NCBI GenBank assembly: GCA_947561585.1
Contig: CANNZV010000271.1
Coordinates: forward strand, 343,636 to 407,635
Direction of reading: 5' to 3'
Length of the DNA stretch: 64,000 nucleotides
From: Caprella mutica
Lineage: Eukaryota > Arthropoda > Malacostraca > Amphipoda > Caprellidae
The first letter of the stretch is position 1; each line of letters starts with the position of its first letter. The position numbers and the translations under genes were made by a program. The notes below the pieces were generated by a model, which ran no database searches, was not told the origin of the DNA, and saw only the letters and a program-made list of their open reading frames with translations. Below, one piece after another: positions 8,913-22,252 of the stretch.

Positions 8913-11141
8913 ATGAACACTGTCCGCATTTTTCTGATAGCCGCAGCGCTACTTAAAGTAACGGCGCTATTAGAAAGGGAAAGTAGTTCTCCAATAGTTA
9001 AAATAGCATGGTCAGGACAAGCAAGAGTGACGGGAGCTTATCTCATTTCTCCTATAAGATTAGATTTTATTGACAATATATGTGATCAACTCATCTCAAA
9101 TTTACAAGTAACTACCGATTTTATATCAGCATTAATTTCATCTGAATTACTAGGTAAGGCAGAAAAGGACCTAGGGTTCATCAGGAGAACAAGTTTCTTA
9201 TTACATAAAATAGAAGCAACATATGTAGAAATATTAAATTACCTAGAGAATAGTTTAATTTGTACAAATCAAACCTTGATAAATTTGTCTGAAAAATATA
9301 ATGGTTTTAAAACCATCCTTGATCCCATTTGGATGAACCTTACGACCTTAGATGCTGGGAAACCGGCTCAGATTCTGACTCAAGCTTATTTAGGCAAACG
9401 ACCCTCTGTTATTCGACCATCACCAGACCAACAGGTTTTCTTAGGTACTGTAGCCGTAGGCACTATCGGATTGATCGGAGGAAGCTTGATAGGAACTTTG
9501 TTTGGTGGTAAAGATAACACCGAAGAAAAAATAAACTCTCTAAATCAGAACATCCAAACTTTAAATTCAAAAATAAGAATCACAAATGAACGTATAGACA
9601 TAATTTCTAGAAATCTAACATTAAGTGTGCAAAATATAAAATTGATCTTAGAAAGCATGACTGAATTGAATAAGAAAACCCAATCTGCATACACAGTCCA
9701 ATGGAATTTAAATCAGTTAAAACAAGCGGCAACTAACTTGCTTATTTTATTCAGAATTGCCGATAATAGTATAACACTACTACGATCTGGTCATTTAAAT
9801 ACCGATCTACTAAATTTAGATGCATTCAGGAAAGTCATTGAGGAAGGCTTAAAATACTATGTTGGATTACAATTCCCAGTTAAAATAACAAGGGAAAACA
9901 TTCCCGAAATTATTTCCCTACTCAAATTAAGGCATCTGCAACAAAACAAATTTATCATTACAATTCCATTGGTCGAGTTGACAGAGTATAGGGTTTATAC
10001 GTTAGTACCACATCCAATCAAACTTTCCTCCGGTTCAATAATGATAGCTGAATTAGACGATGTAATTTTAGTAAATAAGTATCAATACATAGTCTTAAGT
10101 TCTAAGTCTGTAAATTCTATTAGTGATGAACTCCATGTTATTGATGATATATTTCCCATCTGGAATCTTAACCATAATTCATGTTCATATGCAGGATATA
10201 TTGGAAATGTAGATGATGTGTTAATGTTATGTAATTTTAAGAAATTAGGTAATCCCACAGGTATCTATTTAACAAATACTCCACAAAATAGATTGTTGTA
10301 TGTTTCTGAGCCAACGCCCATTAAACTAGATTGTCCTGAGACTCGCATTAAAGATACTATAGAAGGCTTAACCTTTATCCCTAAAGAATGCGATTTAACC
10401 TCAAATGAAGTAAGATGGCCTGCTATGTTAACACAAGATATTGACTTGGAAGAACTAGTAGGAAACTCAGGAAAGGGAAGGACTTTCGACATCACTTCCT
10501 TGCCTCCCTTCATTTTAAATGAAACACAACCCTTACATGAGTCTATAAAAAATCAAATTGATAAACTTCCTTCAGAAGATGATAAATTTACCTTTGATTT
10601 CGATACTTATGATATCTCTTTGGAACAGGTTACTTCATATTCAATAGTAGCTTATGGGGGAGTAACAATAATAGTCATCCTTCATTCAATACTATTAGCC
10701 ATCATATTCTTACCAAAAATTCGAAATTGGTTTATAAACAGAAAGAGAAACAAGGGAAGTCGAGATGAATCAATTGAATTGGGAATACGGAAGGGTATTA
10801 AGAAACGACTCCCTAAATCACCACGTGACTCATTAAAACTTTCATTTAGAAAGGGGTTTGGTAAGGCTAGAGAGATGTCCAGTAGGTGGTCTAGTAGAAG
10901 TAAAGACTCTATTGCTAGCTCACTAAGATCTGCGGCTGATAGCACACGTGCCAGTAGCCGTAAATGGAGACAAAAAGGGAGTAACTGGTTATCTCCAGAG
11001 ACTAAACTGGAACCCCCAACTGTAGTAAATGTAGCCACTAATACTCCATATCATAGGAAAGTGTATCCGACCTTGTCCTTAAATTCAGTATCCTCAAATA
11101 ATGAGCAAGGGCACAGAAACATACCAATTCCATCTTTTTAA
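8913..11141 (+). CDS. env: Envelope glycoprotein, baculovirus F-like
   Basis: This 742-residue protein has an N-terminal signal peptide (about residues 1-19). A Gly/Ala/Ile-rich hydrophobic segment at about 175-199 resembles an internal fusion peptide. It is followed by a heptad-rich helical region (about 205-250), then a single transmembrane segment (about 576-600) and a long basic Ser/Arg-rich cytoplasmic tail of about 140 residues. This layout is that of class I fusion proteins related to baculovirus F, as found in errantiviruses, where Env allows passage between cells. No clear RXXR furin motif lies just before the hydrophobic segment, so processing may differ or be lost. The frame is intact. 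Family assignment rests on layout, not on a database match. Confidence 0.85.
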   Translation: MNTVRIFLIAAALLKVTALLERESSSPIVKIAWSGQARVTGAYLISPIRLDFIDNICDQLISNLQVTTDFISALISSELLGKAEKDLGFIRRTSFLLHKIEATYVEILNYLENSLICTNQTLINLSEKYNGFKTILDPIWMNLTTLDAGKPAQILTQAYLGKRPSVIRPSPDQQVFLGTVAVGTIGLIGGSLIGTLFGGKDNTEEKINSLNQNIQTLNSKIRITNERIDIISRNLTLSVQNIKLILESMTELNKKTQSAYTVQWNLNQLKQAATNLLILFRIADNSITLLRSGHLNTDLLNLDAFRKVIEEGLKYYVGLQFPVKITRENIPEIISLLKLRHLQQNKFIITIPLVELTEYRVYTLVPHPIKLSSGSIMIAELDDVILVNKYQYIVLSSKSVNSISDELHVIDDIFPIWNLNHNSCSYAGYIGNVDDVLMLCNFKKLGNPTGIYLTNTPQNRLLYVSEPTPIKLDCPETRIKDTIEGLTFIPKECDLTSNEVRWPAMLTQDIDLEELVGNSGKGRTFDITSLPPFILNETQPLHESIKNQIDKLPSEDDKFTFDFDTYDISLEQVTSYSIVAYGGVTIIVILHSILLAIIFLPKIRNWFINRKRNKGSRDESIELGIRKGIKKRLPKSPRDSLKLSFRKGFGKAREMSSRWSSRSKDSIASSLRSAADSTRASSRKWRQKGSNWLSPETKLEPPTVVNVATNTPYHRKVYPTLSLNSVSSNNEQGHRNIPIPSF

Positions 11142-11602
11142 TGTCAAAATTGTAAAATTATATTCTAGATTATTGATTAAAATCGATTATATTGATTACT
11201 ATGATTAGTAGGTAGCATACTCTTATATTCTTGTCTTCTTCCTTAAGTATATTCTATCTTTTGATTGTATAATCATATTCTTAATTACTCATATTGATTT
11301 AGCAAGTAAACTATATATAATCATAATTGTATTATGTTCTTGGGTTTTCATGGTGATAAATTAAGTAATTAGGACATAAAGAAAAAACAATTTGTATCTC
11401 TAGGATATATTCTGTATATTATTACAATGTATCTACACCATTAATAAAATCTTATACATAGAATTTGATAGTATGCCTAAAACATAGAATGAATTAGCTA
11501 ACGTATGACCTTGTATGTATAATAACTCGACTCATAGTTGTATGGTATTATACCATTGTTAGACGTTTGTTAGAAAGTAAAATCTGAGAATTTCACTATT
11601 TT
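11142..11602 (+). other. 3' untranslated region of the retroelement
   Basis: AT-rich, with no credible reading frame, between the env stop and the purine tract. Nothing else is recognised. Confidence 0.7.
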
Positions 11603-11615
11603 GGAGGTGGAGGAG
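11603..11615 (+). promoter_or_regulatory. Polypurine tract
   Basis: GGAGGTGGAGGAG directly abuts the 3' LTR, the expected place for plus-strand priming. One T interrupts the purine run. Confidence 0.85.
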
Positions 11616-12510
11616 TGTTAGAAATTGAACGATATAACGAATATTATATATTTATATAATATTAGACTGTGTGTTCAACTCTAACTATATATCCTATTTG
11701 AATATATTATTATTATATATTGAACATTATATTATATTATATTATATTGAATATATTATTATATTGAATATTATATTATACTGTATTATATTATACTATT
11801 GAATATTATACTTATATTATATTACGTGCAATCTGAGACTATGTGTACGAGTCGATTAACTTTTACCTAAATTCTTTATAAGGATTAACTTACAATATCT
11901 GAATAGTATCTTGATTGCAAATGTTATAAGAAGGTGAATAAATAAGGATTTGAACTATCATTACCTATCATAAAAGTTGGCTATGCACAATTATCTATCT
12001 GTTCTGTCGGAGGAGAGGATATAAATTCACCAAATTCATTGGATTAGAGATCACGAAGACTTATAAAAACTCATTAGAGTATTACTTTGTATTACATTAG
12101 ATACTGTAACCAAGGACTTTAAAATCTAGCAAAAACTTGTTGCATAGTGGATTTTCGTTCCCTTCTATTCCCTTAGATCCCAGTATAAAAGACTGTGGAT
12201 TCCAAAGAACCATGTTCTTATCGTAACTGAGTCTCTTCGCTGTGCATCTAGCACTATTCCCTCCGTCCGTTCGAATACTCTTATCCGTAATCGGTATATA
12301 TTGTGCATAGAACATAGTATGTTTTTAAACTGTGCGTGAACAAAATCTGTATCTTGTAATCCTGTACTTAATATTTGAGAATAGTAATTCTAAGAGATAT
12401 ATATAGAGTTGTTTCATTTCCCCGATTCTATAGGGAAATAAAGTTAACTCAGTGAATTAAAACTACGTCAGTAAAGAAAGAAACTTACTGACCTGCAAAC
12501 TAGTTTTAAA
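11616..12510 (+). repeat. 3' LTR
   Basis: 895 bp, matching the 5' LTR with no difference seen by eye. TATA box at 12184-12191 and AATAAA at 12437-12442. It is followed by GTAAC, the target duplication. Confidence 0.96.
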
Positions 12511-15500
12511 GTAACTGTACACTGTAACTGTACACTGTAACTGTACACTGTAACTGTACACTGTAACTGTACACTGTAACTGTACACTGTAACTGTACAC
12601 TGTAACTCTACACTGTAATTGTACACTGTAACTGTACACTGTAACTGTACACCGTAACTATACACTGTAACTGTACACTGTAACCGTACACTGTAACTGT
12701 ACACTGTAACTGTGCACTGTAACTGTACACTGTAACTTCACCCTGTAACTGTACACTGTAACTGTACACTGTAACTGTACACTGTAACTGTACAATGTAA
12801 CTGTACACTGTAACTGTACACTGTAACTCTACACTGAAACTATAAACTGTAACTGTAACTGGTAACTGGTAACTGTAAACAGTAACTGTACACTGTAACT
12901 TTACACTGTAACTGTACACTGTAACTGTACACTGTAACTGTACACTGTTACTGTACACTGTAACTGTACAATGTAACTGTACACTGTGGCTGTACACTGT
13001 AACTATACACTGTAACTGTACACTGTAACTGTACACTGTAACTGTACACTGTAACTGTACACTGTAACTGTACACTGTAACTGTACACTGTAACTGTACA
13101 GTTTAAATGTACACTGTAACTGTACACTGTAACTGTACACTGTATCTGTACACTGTAATTGTACACTGTAACTGTACACTGTAACTGTACACTGTAACTG
13201 TACACTGTAACTATACACTGTAACTGTACACTGTTACTGTACACTGTAACTGTACACTGTAACTGTACACTGTAATTGTACACTGTAACTGTACACTGTA
13301 ACTGTACACTGTAACTGTACACTGTAACTGTACACTGTAACTGTACACTGTAACTGTACACTGTAACTGTACACTGTAACTGTACACTGTAACTGTACAC
13401 TGTAATTGTACACTGTAACTGTACACTGTAACTGTACACTGTAACTGTACACTGTAACTAAACACTGTAACTGTACACTGTAACTGTACACTGTAACTGT
13501 TCACTATAACTGTACAATGTGACTGTACACTGTAACTGTACACTGTAACTGTACACTGTAACTGTACACTGTAACTGTACACTGTAACTGTACACTGTAA
13601 CTGTACACTGTAACTGTACACTGTAACTGTACACTGTAACTGTACACTGTAACTGTACACTGTAACTGTACACTGTAACTGTACACTGTAACTGTACACC
13701 GTAACTGTACCTTGTAACTGTGCACTGTAACTGTACACTGTAATTGTACAATGTAACTGTACACTGTAACTGTACACTGTAACTGTACACTGTAACTGTA
13801 CACTGTAACTAGACACTGTATCTGTACGGATTAATTGTACATTGTAACTGTACACTGTAACTGTACACTGTAACTGTACACTGTAACTGTACACTGTAAC
13901 TGTACACTGTAACTGTACACTGTAACTGTACACTGTAACTGTACACTGTAACTGTAAACTGTAATTGTACACTGTAACTGTACACTGTAACTGTACACTG
14001 TAACTGTACACTGTAACTGTACACTGTAACTGTACACTGTAACTATACACTGTAACTGTTAACTGTAACAGTACACTGTAACTGTACACTGTAACTGTAC
14101 AAAGTAATTGTACACTGTAACTGTACACTGTATCTGTACACTGTAATTGTACAGTTTAAATGTACACTGCAACTGTACACTGTAACTGTACACTGTAACT
14201 GTACACTGTAACTGTACACTGTAACTGTACACTGTAACGGTATACTGTAACTGTACACTGTAACTGTAAACTGTAACTGTACACTGTAACTGTACACTTT
14301 ATCTGTACACTGTAACTGTACACTGTAACTGTACACTGTAACTGTACACTGTAACTGTACACTGTAACTGTACACTGTAACTGTACACTGTAACTGTACA
14401 CTGTAACTGTACACTGTAACTGTACACTGTAACTGTACACTGTAACTGTATACTGTGACTGTACAATGTAACTCTACACTTTACACTGTAACTGTACACT
14501 GTAACTGTACACTTTAACTGTACACTGAAACTGAACACGGTAACTGTACACTGTATCTGTACAGTGTAACTGTACAGTGTAACTGTACAGTGTAACTGTA
14601 CAGTGTAACTGTACAGTGTAACTGTACAGTGTAACTGTACAGTGTAACTGTACAGTGGAACTGTACAGTGGAACTGTACAGTGGAACTGTAGAGTGTAAT
14701 TGTACAGTGTAATTGTACAGTGTAACTGTACACTGTAACTGTACACTGTAACTGTACACTGTATTTGTACACTGTAACTGTACACTGTAACTGTACACTA
14801 TAACTGTACATTGTAACTGTACACTGTAACTGTACACTGTAACTGTACACTGTAACTGTACACTGTAACAGTACACTGTAACTGTACACTGTTACTGTAC
14901 ACTGTAACTGTACACTGTAACTGTACACTTTAACTGTACACTGTAACTGTACACTGTAACTGTACACTGTAACTGTACACTGTAACTGTACACTGTAACT
15001 GTACACTGTAACTATACAATTTAAACTGTACACTGTAACTGTACACTGTAACTGTACACTGTAACTGTACACTGTAACTGTACACTGTAACTGTACACTG
15101 TAACTGTACAATGTAACTGTACACTGTAACTGTACACTGTAACTGTACGCTGTAACTGTACGCCGTAACTGTACCTTGTAACTGTGCACTGTAACTGTAC
15201 ACTGTAACTGTACACTGTAAAAGTACACTGTAATTGTACACTGTAGTTGTACAGTTTAAATGTACACTGTAACTGTACACTGTAACTGTACACTGTAACT
15301 GTACACTGTTACTGTACACTGTAACTGTAAACTGTAACTGTACACTGTAACTGTATACTGTAACTGTACACTGTAGTTGTACACTGTAACTGTACACTGT
15401 AACTGTACACTGTAACTGTACACTGTAACTGTACACTGTAACTGTACCTTGTAACTGTTCACTGTAACTGTACACTGTATCTGTACACTGTATCTGTACA

Positions 15501-18411
15501 CTGTAATTGTACACTGTAACTGTACACTGTAACTGTACACTGTAACTTTACACTGTAACTGTACACTGTAACAGTACACTGTAACAGTACACTGTAACTG
15601 TATACTGTAACTGTTCACTGTGACTGTACACTGTAACTTTACACTGTAACTGTACACTGTAACTGTACACTGTAACTGTACACTGTAACTGTACACTGTA
15701 ACTGTACACTGTAACTGTACACTGTAACTGTACACTGTAACTGTACCTGTAACTGTACACTGTAACTGTACACTGTAACTGTACACTGTAACTGTACACT
15801 GTACACTGTACACTGTAACTGTAAACTTTAACTGTACACTGTAACTGTACACTGTAACTGTACACTGTAACTGAACACTGTAACTGTACACTGTAACTGT
15901 GCACTGTAACTGTGCATTGTAACTGTACACTGTAACTGTACATTGTAACTGTACACTTTAACTGTACACTGTAACGGTACACTGTAACTGTACACTGTAC
16001 ACTGTAACTGTACACTGCAACTGCACACTGTAACTGTACACTGTAACTGTACACTGTAACTATACACTGTAACCATACACTGTAACTGTACACTGTAACT
16101 GTAAACTGTAACTGTACACTGTAACTGTACACTGTAACTGTACACTGTAACTGTACACTGTTACTGTACACTGTAACTGTACACTGTAACTGTACACTGT
16201 AACTGTACACTGTAACTGTACAAAGTAATTGTACACTGTAACTGTACACTGTATCTGTACACTGTAATTGTACAGTTTAAATGTACACTGCAACTGTACA
16301 CTGTAACTGTACACTGTAACTGTACACTGTAACTGTACACTGTAACTGTACACTGTAACTGTACACTTTAACTGTACACTGTAACTGTACACTGTAAATG
16401 TACACTGCAACTGTACACTGTAACTGTGTACTGTGACTGTACAATGTAACTGTACACTTTAACCTGTAACTGTACACTGTAACTGTACACTTTAACTGTA
16501 CACTGAAACTGAACACGGTAACTGTACATTGTATCTGTACACTGTAACTTTACACTGTAACTTTACACTTTAACTGTAAACTGTAGCTGTACAGTGTGAC
16601 TGTACAGAGTAACTGTTCAGTGTAAATGTACAGTGTAACTGTACAGTGTAACTGTACAGTGTAACTGTACAGTGTAACTGTACAGTGTAACTGTACAGTG
16701 TAACTGTACAGTGTAACAGTACACTGTAACTGTACACTGTAACTGTACACCGTAACTGTACACTGTAACTGTAGACTGTAACCGTACACTGTAACTGTAC
16801 ACTGTAACTGTGCACTGTAACTGTACACTGTAACTGTACACTAACTGTACACTGTAACTGTACACTGTAACTGTACACTGTAACTGTACACTGTAACTGT
16901 ACACTGTAACTGTACACTGTAACTGTACACTGTAACTGTACACTGTAACTGTACACTGTAACTGTACACTGTAACTGTACACTGTAACTGTACACTGTAA
17001 CTGTACACTGTAACTGTACACTGTAACTGTACACTGTAACTGTACTCTGTAACTGTACACTGTAATTGTACACTGTAACTGTACACTGTAACTGTACACT
17101 GTAACTGTACACTGTAACTGTACATTGTAACTGTACACTGTAACTTTACACTGTAACTTTACACTGTAACTGTACACTGTAACTGTACACTGTAACTGTA
17201 CACTGTAACTGTACACTGTAACTGTACACTGTAACTGTACACTGTAACTGTACACTGTAACTGTACACTGTAACTGTACACTGTAACTGTACACTGTAAC
17301 TGTACAATGTAACTGTACACTGTAACTGTAAACTGTAACTGTACACTGTAACTGTACACTGTAACTGTACACTGTAACTGTACACTGTAACTGTACACTG
17401 TAACTGTACACTGTAACTGTACACTGTAACTGTACACTGTAACTGTACACTGTAACTGTACTCTGTAACTGTACACTGTAACTGTACACTGTAACTGTAC
17501 ACTGTAACTGTACACTGTAACTGTACACTGTAACTGTACACTGTAACTGTACACTGTAACTGTACACTGTAACTGTACACTGTAACTGTACACTGTAACT
17601 GTACACTGTAACTGTACACTGTAACTGTACACTGTAACTGTACACTGTAACTGTACACTGTAACTGTACACTGTAACTGTACACTGTAACTGTACACTGT
17701 AACTGTACACTGTACTGTACACTGTAACTGTACACTGTAACTGTACACTGTAACTGTACACTGTAACTGTACACTGTAACTGTACACTGTAACTGTACAC
17801 TGTAACTGTACACTGTAACTGTACACTGTAACTGTACACTGTAACTGTACACTGTAACTGTACACTGTAACTGTACACTGTAACTGTAAACTGTAACTGT
17901 ACACTGTAACTGTACACTGTAACAGTACACTGTAACAGTACACTGTAGCAGTACACTGTACCTGTACACTGTAACTGTACACTAACTGTACTCTGTAACT
18001 GTACACTGTAACTGTACACTATAACTGTACACTGTAACTGTACACTGTAACTGTACACTGTAACTGTACACTGTAACTGTACACTGTAACTGTACACTGT
18101 AACTGTACACTGTACCTGTACACTATAACTGTACACTGTAACTGTACACTGTAACTGTACACTGTAACTGTACCTTGTAACTGTACACTGTAACTGTACA
18201 CTGTAACTGTACACTGTAACTTTACACTGTAATTGTACAGTTTAACTGTACACTGTAACTGTACACTGTATCTGTACAGATTACTTGTACACTGTAACTG
18301 TACACTGTAACTGTACACTGTAACTGTACACTGTAACTGTACACTGTAACTGTACCTACTGTACACTGTAACTGTACACTGTAACTGTACACTGTAACTG
18401 TACACTGTAAC
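12511..18411. repeat. 13-bp satellite array, right part
   Basis: About 450 copies of TGTAACTGTACAC with scattered substitutions. There are local variant blocks, for example about 14560-14730 and 16610-16715, where the unit reads CAGTGTAACTGTA. The array ends in an assembly gap, so its true length is unknown. It is continuous in phase with 1-709 once the retroelement and its target duplication are removed. Confidence 0.97.
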
Positions 18412-18612
18412 NNNNNNNNNNNNNNNNNNNNNNNNNNNNNNNNNNNNNNNNNNNNNNNNNNNNNNNNNNNNNNNNNNNNNNNNNNNNNNNNNNNNNNNNN
18501 NNNNNNNNNNNNNNNNNNNNNNNNNNNNNNNNNNNNNNNNNNNNNNNNNNNNNNNNNNNNNNNNNNNNNNNNNNNNNNNNNNNNNNNNNNNNNNNNNNNN
18601 NNNNNNNNNNNN
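18412..18612. other. Assembly gap (201 N)
   Basis: A run of N at the edge of the 13-bp satellite, probably a collapsed or unresolved part of the array. Confidence 0.99.
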
Positions 18613-19537
18613 ATGTTAATTCACTTTTACTAAGTTCATGTACTAAGCTTTACAAGCAGTTATTACTTCTAAACACTGGTAATTAAATACTAGGACACTA
18701 GCAAATCTTGAGGTGACTCTAAAGGCACCCCAGGGGCCCGTCTAGGCCACCGGTCCTAACCGCAAGAGGGAGCGTTGATAACACATCCCCTCTCACTCCA
18801 GAGTTGTACCTTAGATAGGATATTTCAAGGAAAATCTATGAATTCAGGACTGACTTTTTGTAATAGTCACCTTGATAAACTGCTCACAGCCAATCGTAAA
18901 TATTCTGATTTAACTATTCTCAAGTTGACAATAATGATAGCCTAACATATCAGATTTGAACAAGACTAACTTGTGAAATCACTTTTAATTCTTATTCTTT
19001 AAAGAAATGTGCGATGATACGAGACGTGCAAACTTCCAAATGTAGCACATTGTCACCTCAATGTAGTCAGAGTCTTACTTTCTCAACTGTTTGTAAATTA
19101 ACTTATGGATTTACATATTAACCTGCAGAGTGATGCAAATATAAAAACTTATCTTATTATTAATACAAGCTCGCATACTCAAGTCATGTATAATTAGATA
19201 TGTTAATCTTTATCATAGAAAATGCTACCAAAAGGTATGGTTACTTAACTCAATATGTATGCTGCTATTATATGTTTTAATATGGTATTATAACAATAAA
19301 GTAGTATTGTATTAATAGTAAGAGTAATTACTGGTTCTATATTATTGATGATACAATGACATCAATGCAGTGTTAAGATAACTGGAGTCATCTTAACAGA
19401 GTCCAAACACCTCCCAGTATGTAGGGATGGTGCTATGAACACTAACTGACACACTGACCGTGTATTCTGCTGCAGGAGTACAATACCTATGTACTACGCA
19501 TACATATATAATATACGCTTTAATAAGTTGTATCATT
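18613..19537. other. No recognisable feature
   Basis: AT-rich non-repetitive sequence with one more GC-balanced patch near 18710-18800. I see no exon or RNA gene. Confidence 0.5.
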
Positions 19538-20955
19538 AGAGAAAAGAGTCACTGTGATGATGTACTACCAGAGAAAAGAGTCACTGTGATGATGTACTAT
19601 CAGAGAAAAGAGTCACTGTGATGATGTACTATCAGAGAAAAGTCACTGTGATGATGTACTATCAGAGAAAAGAGTCACTGTGATGATGTACTATCAGAGA
19701 AAAGAGTCACTGTGATGATGTACTATCAGAGAAAAGAGTCACTGTGATGATGTACTATCAGAGAAAAGTCACTGTGATGATGTACTATCAGAGAAAAGAG
19801 TCACTGTGATGATGTACTATCAGTGAAAAGAGTCACTGTGATGATGTACTATCAGAGAAAATTCACTGTGATGATGTACTATCAGAGAAAAGAGTCACTG
19901 TGATGATGTACTATCAGAGAAAAGAGTCACTGTGATGATGTACTATCAGAGAAAAGTCACTGTGATGATGTACTATCAGAGAAAAGAGTCACTGTGATGA
20001 TGTACTATCAGAAAAAAGAGTCACTGTGATGATGTACTATCAGAGAAAAGAGTCACTGTGATGATGTACTATCAGAGAAAAGAGTCACTGTGATGATGTA
20101 CTATCAGAGAAAAGTCACTGTGATGATGTACTATCAGAGAAAAGAGTCACTGTGATGATGTACTATCAGAGAAAAGTCACTGTGATGATGTACTATCAGA
20201 GAAAAGAGTCACTGTGATGATGTACTATCAGTGAAAAGAGTCACTGTGATGATGTACTATCAGAGAAAAGTCACTGTGATGATGTACTATCAGAGAAAAG
20301 AGTCACTGTGATGATGTACTATCAGAGAAAAGAGTCACTGTGATGATGTACTATCAGAGAAAAGTCACTGTGATGATGTACTATCAGAGAAAAGAGTCAC
20401 TGTGATGATGTACTATCAGAAAAAAGAGTCACTGTGATGATGTACTATTAGAGAAAAGAGTCACTGTGATGATGTACTATCAGAGAAAAGAGTCACTGTG
20501 ATGATGTACTATCAGAGAAAAGTCACTGTGATGATGTACTATCAGAGAAAAGAGTCACTGTGATGATGTACTATCAGAGAAAAGTCACTGTGATGATGTA
20601 CTATCAGAGAAAAGAGTCACTGTGATGATGTACTATCAGAAAAAAGAGTCACTGTGATGATGTACTATTAGAGAAAAGAGTCACTGTGATGATGTACTAT
20701 CAGAGAAAAGAGTCACTGTGATGATGTACTATCAGAGAAAAGTCACTGTGATGATGTACTATCAGAGAAAAGAATCACTGTGATGATGTACTATCAGAGA
20801 AAAGAGTCACTGAGATGATGTACTATCAGAGAAAAGAGTTACTGTAATGATGTACTATCAGAGAAAAGAGTCACTGTGATGATGTACTATCAGAGAAAAG
20901 AGTCACTGTGATGATGTACTATCAGAGAAAAGAGTTACTGTGATGATGTACTATC
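19538..20955. repeat. 32-bp satellite with interspersed 30-bp variant
   Basis: About 45 copies of a 32-bp unit starting AGAGAAAAGAGTCACTG and ending GATGTACTATC. A shorter unit lacks one AG. A marked block, with an AGAAAAAAGAG copy followed by one ending in TACTATT, recurs 220 bases apart (near 20418 and 20638), showing higher-order structure. Confidence 0.96.
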
Positions 20956-21500
20956 ATTTGACGATTTCAGATTTGTGTTATATATTTCCAGTAAATGTGC
21001 TACATTCATGTTCAGCAATAAAACATGTCCAGTTGTTGAATGACAGACGATTAAAAATGTCAATCTAGCAGGTGTCTGTTAGTAATTGTGGACATTCTAG
21101 TGACAGAGAAATATCTTCTTGAGTCTCTAAATTAATTGACCAAAGGGACTGAAAAGAGACCCTGTCCAGACTAATCAATCTCATTAGAAGCTTAATTCGG
21201 TGGCTTTTGGAAGAAGAAAAAAAGAAGTATCAAACAGAATCAATTTTACCTTTTGAAGTGATAAATGAGTTAAGATATTTATTTACTTGGTAACCTTAAG
21301 AAAAAATTGTTGTGGGATCAACGAAGATTGAGAGGAAACCCTCCTTAATCTTCTATGGCACCACCATAACATTCTCTAGCTATTTCTCATTATATAGTTA
21401 GGTTTTTATTTAACTTCTTATGATCGGACTATAATTTTCTCTCTTTGATGGGTTAAGTAGTTTAGAAATCCGTTTTTGTTATGCTTTCATTGAAAATAAA
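20956..21500. other. No recognisable feature
   Basis: AT-rich unique sequence downstream of the 32-bp array. No exon or RNA gene seen. Confidence 0.5.
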
Positions 21501-21514
21501 ATTAGCATTCGCAG

Positions 21515-21660
21515 TTGGTTTTTGAGTACTTGGTTGATGACTTTGTTGATGAAGCTATAATTTTGTACTGCTTCTTCCAGTCCCTTGTACTTAATTTCCT
21601 CTTGACGTCAGCGATATGGCTTTTGGTCCCGAAGCAGACGCTAAATTTTCTATTATATAA
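21515..21660 (+). mobile_element. 5'-truncated copy of the 0.5-kb retroposon family
   Basis: The stretch ending GACGTCAGCGATATGGC ... GAAGCAGACGCTAAA matches the 3' part, on the minus strand, of the elements at 56155-56340, 58197-58691 and 63211-63715. This copy is in the opposite orientation and more diverged. Loss of the 5' part is typical of target-primed reverse transcription. Confidence 0.75.
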
Positions 21661-22252
21661 ATCTATCTATGTACATATTTTCACACTTTACAATTTTTCT
21701 GAAGGGAACTTCTTTTTTTTTTTTTTTATTGGTTCGGCTACACGAATGCAAGATTCACAACAATAGCATCATGCGTTGACTCAACAAATGAGTCACTTTC
21801 ACTCGCAATTTTCTTTCAGTGTATAGTCTTTATTGCTGTCATCATCTATTTTCTCACAGATGCTTCTAAGAGAGCAGATGTCTATCATTTTAAGGTAGTC
21901 TATGTAGATTAGCAGTGTGGTGTGGCTGTGTGTACCAAATAGCCTCAATAGGGTCCATTGCAATAAAGTCTGGATTGAAATTAGAAGTATGTGGTTGGAT
22001 ATAAATTACCCTGGATATAAAGCACGTAGATATTCTGTAAGTTTTAATATTATTCCAATTCTTTCTTTTTAAATTTAATTTCCATAAACATCCTTAATTA
22101 ATTGATAAACATCAATCGATATGTTGTTTTCATTCATTTATTTTGAAAGATTAGTATCATGTACGAATGGATTTTCAAGCACATTCCTATAAAGCAAATT
22201 TAAACCAACTGTCTGTTATAAAATCCATGAACTTGATTGATATAAAATTTCT

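Larger units (their letters stand above)
710..12510 (+). mobile_element. Complete envelope-bearing Ty3/gypsy-type LTR retroelement (endogenous-retrovirus-like)
   Basis: The element runs LTR, primer binding site, long leader, gag, pol (protease, RT, RNase H, integrase), env, purine tract, LTR. The two 895-bp LTRs appear identical by eye and start TG but end in AAA rather than the usual CA. Flanking GTAAC copies at 705-709 and 12511-12515 form a 5-bp target duplication, and removing the element restores the 13-bp satellite phase exactly. The domain order (integrase after RNase H) and the F-like Env place it with errantivirus-like Metaviridae. All three genes are open except for one TGA between gag and pol. 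It looks young and possibly still competent, but activity cannot be read from sequence. Confidence 0.96.

Noticed and set aside
12468..18405. Dozens of long minus-strand reading frames (up to 450 residues) made of VQLQCTVTVYSYS-like repeats; same at 7-586
   Set aside because: They arise because the 13-bp satellite unit has no stop on that strand and 13 is not a multiple of three, so all frames stay open. No start context, no non-repeat domain.
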